Of a DNA stretch of 64,000 bases, positions 60,647 through 64,000 are shown in pieces. A model generated the notes under the pieces. The model saw nothing but the letters and a program-made list of their open reading frames with translations. It was not told the DNA's origin and did no database searches. The stretch lies in assembly GCA_003024785.1 (NCBI GenBank), contig PUQB01000241.1:93857-157856 (forward strand). The letters are read 5' to 3'. The stretch's first letter is position 1, and the number at the start of each line of letters is the position of its first letter. Source of the DNA: Selaginella tamariscina. Its lineage: Eukaryota > Streptophyta > Lycopodiopsida > Selaginellales > Selaginellaceae. Position numbers and translations under genes: made by a program.

Positions 60647-63271
60647 ATGGGTTTTCCGCGACCAAACGTCGAGGAGGAAGAACATGAACAGGAAAAGCAA
60701 GAGTACGTAGCAGTAGGAAGTAGCAGAAAAGCATCGAGGAGGTCCGTTCTGAGATCGGACGATCCAATGAAGCGGAAAACTTTCGATGGCTTTTCTAATC
60801 CCGGAAATGTTGCTGGTGCCGGTGTGTGGGAATATCCTCCTCTACACTCCTCGGAATCTGACAAGAAACACTTAGAACGGCCTCTCAAAGCAACGTACGG
60901 TAGTTCAAGAACAGTTATTATTGGCTTCGAATCACCTCCAACAACAACAACTACAGACTTGGATACAAGGCAAGTATAGTTTATGTATCATACAAATACC
61001 TGTTGATACATATACAAGCACACATGTAACTTCTACCTTACATATAGAAAATTCTTTGTTCTTACGCATAGCTTGCGGTTTCAATACCACACACTCTCAC
61101 ACGCACACCACATTATGTACATGGTATAGACGTATGATTATAGAAATTTTTCGGTTTTCTCTTTAATATAAGACAGAAACCTCCTCTCTCTCTCTCTTTT
61201 CCCTTCCGATAATGTGTTTATTGTGTCTGTGTTTTGTGCGTATTTGACTATAGAAGTAACGAACTAGTGACGGTGAAATATAAGGATCAATGTTCTAATA
61301 TAATCAGGTTAAACAGGTTGAAAGCGGTTGATCAGGCTCACAATGTACCGCGAAAGAAGGTTTCTCCACTGGCTGATATATTATCCGATCCCAACAATGA
61401 CAGTTTACTCCACTTTTCGGATTCAGAGCCTGTAGCCCCTGAGAAACAGTTCTCCAGCAAGCGGGACCGCCAACATGAATGTGAAAAGCGGGAGCACAAA
61501 GACGGTTCTAAATTCGGGCTTAGTAGCACCCCTGTCCCGATCCCAGCTAGATATGAGGATTCACCGTCTTTTAAAAAGAAACTTGTAAGTTTTTTTGTAT
61601 GTACATGTGCACGACTGTGTGGCGTGCGAGTCTGGTTATTTTGAAAAACTAGTATGCATGTGCCTGTGTTTCCAGTACACACACATACATGTGTGTGTGT
61701 GTGCGTGTGTTTTTAGTATATCTTACTTATGCACATCAATATATGTGTGTAGACTAACATGCTTGTGTGTGTGTGTGTGTAGATTTCGAGTTTATCACCA
61801 CTAGGAAGGATGACGAGCTGTACAAAGTGGGAAGCTGAGACACTATCCTGGGTAAAACAGCAAAATGAGACAAGGAAGAATATTAGGAGGAGCGTATCGT
61901 TCGACGATTATGATTACATCGATGACAAGCTACAGGCAGTTAAGACCAGGAGGACTCTTGTCGGCTCTTTTGAGGAATCCTTGCTGTCTGGTCGCTTCTT
62001 AGCGGGCAAGTCTTGTCAGGTCGTTTACGATACCGTGAGGATTTGTGCGCGTGTCTACTATGTGTATATTTATACCTCATGTTCCTGCACATACCCGTAA
62101 CAATGTAGATTAGTAATAATGTATAACTTCATTTGCATATGCAATGAGAATGTAACTTATGAGCGTTTTTACTTTGTATGTGCAGAAGCTCGATGGCTTT
62201 TTAGCTTTGTTAAGTGTAACTGGGGGCAGTTTTACTCCTTTAATGCGAAAGCTTCCATTCTGCGTGTCATGTGTGGATGGAGCTAGCTGCCTTTATATTA
62301 TGCATCCATTGATATAACTGATCCTAATGCAAAGAAGAAATCATTCAAGACGAGACTCGAGCATGTAAAACACCGCGATATAGAGTTCCCATCCGTGGCC
62401 GTGTTCAACTGGTAAGCTTCTTAATATATGTATATATATGTTCGAATGTTTATGTGTACGCATGTGTGTGTGTGTGTCTCACAGAGCTATATGTATTTTA
62501 CGCACGCACGTCACTGTTAACATCCGATAACAGCTTTTTTTATGTAACTGACATTTATATTGATGTGTGCAATGACAACGGCATCTGTATGCTTGTCGCA
62601 ATATAGCCTGTAGTTTGCATATATAGGTCTCTCTGTATTTCTTTAGTCTGTTTGGTTTCAGGTTCTTAGCAATCCAGAAAAGACACCTGTACATACGTTC
62701 CTTTGTTACGACTTATCGGACATGCCACCGGGAACAAAGGTACATACGCAAGACCACACACACACACACACACGAGCTTGTTACTGACAGTGTTTTATAT
62801 AGACATTTATGAGACAGAAGGTGTCATTAGCATCAAACACGGGGAATAACAAGGGGTTGAAAGCGATAGGTCGATAGGTAGTTTAAAGGACGATAATAAG
62901 AACGTGGTCGATGGCTCTGTACTGAGATACGCACTTCACATGAGATTCATGTGTGCACATCTCAAAAAGCAGAGGTAACTATATGCTTTTTGTGTGTGTG
63001 TGTGTGTGTGTGTGGTGTTGTGTTGTTGAGGTATTTATGTTTGTTAGGGACTCAACGGATGGGATAAGTTGTGAAAAGAGAAGATTTTTATTATGGTGAC
63101 TTGCGCGTTGTGTTCCCTCAGAGGCAGTCTGATGCTGATGAAGCAAAGTAAGCTGTATACACATATAGTGTGTGATATGCACACACACAAATATATAATT
63201 GCTTTTGCGTGCAGCTTAAAGTGGAGCATGATTCACCGTCAGATCCCAAGTACTTCGATTATATTGCTTGA
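60647..63271 (+). CDS. Atos/FAM214-like conserved protein
   Basis: Eight exons: 60647-60969, 61254-61584, 61783-62019, 62186-62411, 62662-62739, 62803-62974, 63048-63147, 63215-63271. It starts MGFPRPN. The disordered N-terminal half is followed by the Atos conserved domain: [70 protein letters not shown], then [16 protein letters not shown] and [13 protein letters not shown] at the end. In Drosophila, Atos is a nuclear transcriptional regulator of metabolic genes; the plant role is not established. Intron 1 has a GC donor (AAG then GCAAGT). Frame breaks lie in exon 4 (about 62,290 in a T run; about 62,397 in a G run), exon 6 (about 62,858) and exon 7. Introns 2, 5 and 6 carry TG or CA repeats. 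Confidence 0.85.
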
Positions 63272-63323
63272 TGTAGTCGAAGTGGAAAGTGTACATAGGG
63301 AAACGCGCTGAACATTTTATTGT

Positions 63324-64000
63324 TTAAGATCCTAATAAATTGAACGTATATGTACAGATCACAATAATAAAAATATAATTATGTAGCCAATATGTTAATA
63401 CAAAAAACTCTCTCTTCACTTGCCATTCACGTATGGCCGACTTGAGATTACGATTTTCAATGAAGTTGTGGTTCCTCATGGGCAGATTCGTCATTGGGGA
63501 GTGTGTTGTTCCGAAGCCACTGATATATTGCTTGGTCATAAGTATATCCATCAGCTGCTACCACGGGTTTTCCATAACGTCCTGCGTTAATATATCAGCA
63601 TATTAATATTGTAGTTAGTACATAAACATACCTGGGAAATAGGACATAGGAAATGCTCAGGAGGTTTCTTCTTCATCCTCGACCAGATGCATTCGAGCAT
63701 GTCTAGCACACATTCCAGTTGAGGCCTGTTGCAGGGCGCAACCTGAACACATTGCAGTGCAATACAAGCCAGATTCATTGCTGCATCTAGCGGCCAGTCT
63801 TGTCCCTGGGATCCAAAACACCCTCAAGCTATCCCGGCAACAGCCTGTGAGGACTCTCTCAATCATTCCTCTTCTCTATCGCAACCCGTTAACAGCTCGA
63901 GCAGGATAACTCCCAAGGAGTAAACATCCGACTGTGGTGTCAATCCTTCTTCTACACACGCGGGATCGATATACACATCTGCTGCTGCAACTGTGTGACG
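63324..64000 (-). CDS. Kinase/U-box E3 ubiquitin ligase, C-terminal part
   Basis: Truncated by the right edge; only the C-terminal part is present. From 64,000 leftwards the minus strand reads a kinase C-lobe (DVYSLGVILLELLTG, then DAAMNLACIALQCVQVAPCN, RPQLECVLDMLE). A linker and U-box follow: PPEHFLCPISQ at the exon end (about 63,634), then after an intron DVMENP, AADGYTYDQAIYQWL, SPMTNLPMRNHNF and LKSAIREW. The order kinase then U-box is that of plant PUB33/PUB51-type receptor-like cytoplasmic kinases. The U-box recruits E2 enzymes. At least four single-base frame breaks occur (near 63,790, 63,830, 63,560 and 63,505). The exact stop is uncertain; the open frame runs to 63324. It converges on the Atos-like gene with about 50 bases between stops. 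Confidence 0.82.

Overview
This window is nuclear DNA of a land plant. Spliceosomal genes, a plastid starch-synthesis enzyme, pentatricopeptide-repeat (PPR) genes, a U-box kinase and plant-type Ty3 and Copia retrotransposons all point that way. Most introns are only about 50-110 bases, genes are packed tightly, PPR genes are numerous, and there is a gene of the ciliary CCDC113/CCDC96 family, which land plants keep only if they make swimming sperm. Together these suggest a seed-free vascular plant, most like the lycophyte Selaginella. That assignment is an inference from style, not from a database match.

Layout. 1-14.4 kb is mostly transposon. It holds one complete non-autonomous LTR element (1583-8757, target duplication GCATA), decayed relatives, and one possible small secreted protein at the left edge. 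14.45-29.8 kb is a compact gene island: a CCDC113/CCDC96-like protein, the cohesin loader MAU2/SCC4, a PPR protein, a PPPDE (DeSI-type) thiol peptidase, a WRC-domain protein, the ADP-glucose pyrophosphorylase large subunit (minus strand), and two tandem PPR genes. 30.2-48.2 kb is a nested retrotransposon block: solo LTRs with matching target duplications, a hybrid Ty3 element whose two LTRs differ, and a Copia pol remnant cut by a solo LTR that itself contains a head-to-head telomere repeat. 49-64 kb is a second gene cluster: RPA1 with a zinc knuckle, an RPA1 exon fragment, a PFA-DSP phosphatase, a myristoylated CDK-like kinase, a small conserved plant protein, an Atos/FAM214-like protein and the C-terminal part of a kinase/U-box E3 ligase.

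The genes do not form a pathway; they are ordinary nuclear housekeeping and organelle-support genes. MAU2 and RPA1 serve chromosome cohesion and DNA replication or repair. The PPR proteins fit heavy organellar RNA editing. The AGPase subunit makes ADP-glucose in plastids.

A caution applies to every gene right of about 22.2 kb. Otherwise well-conserved reading frames are repeatedly broken by single missing bases, mostly in short homopolymers. Because unrelated essential genes all show this, I read it mainly as uncorrected long-read sequence error, not pseudogenes. I did not find a clearly new biological system. The strongest unusual signals are the transposon structures: the telomeric insertion, the hybrid and composite LTRs, and the insertion into a catalytic motif.
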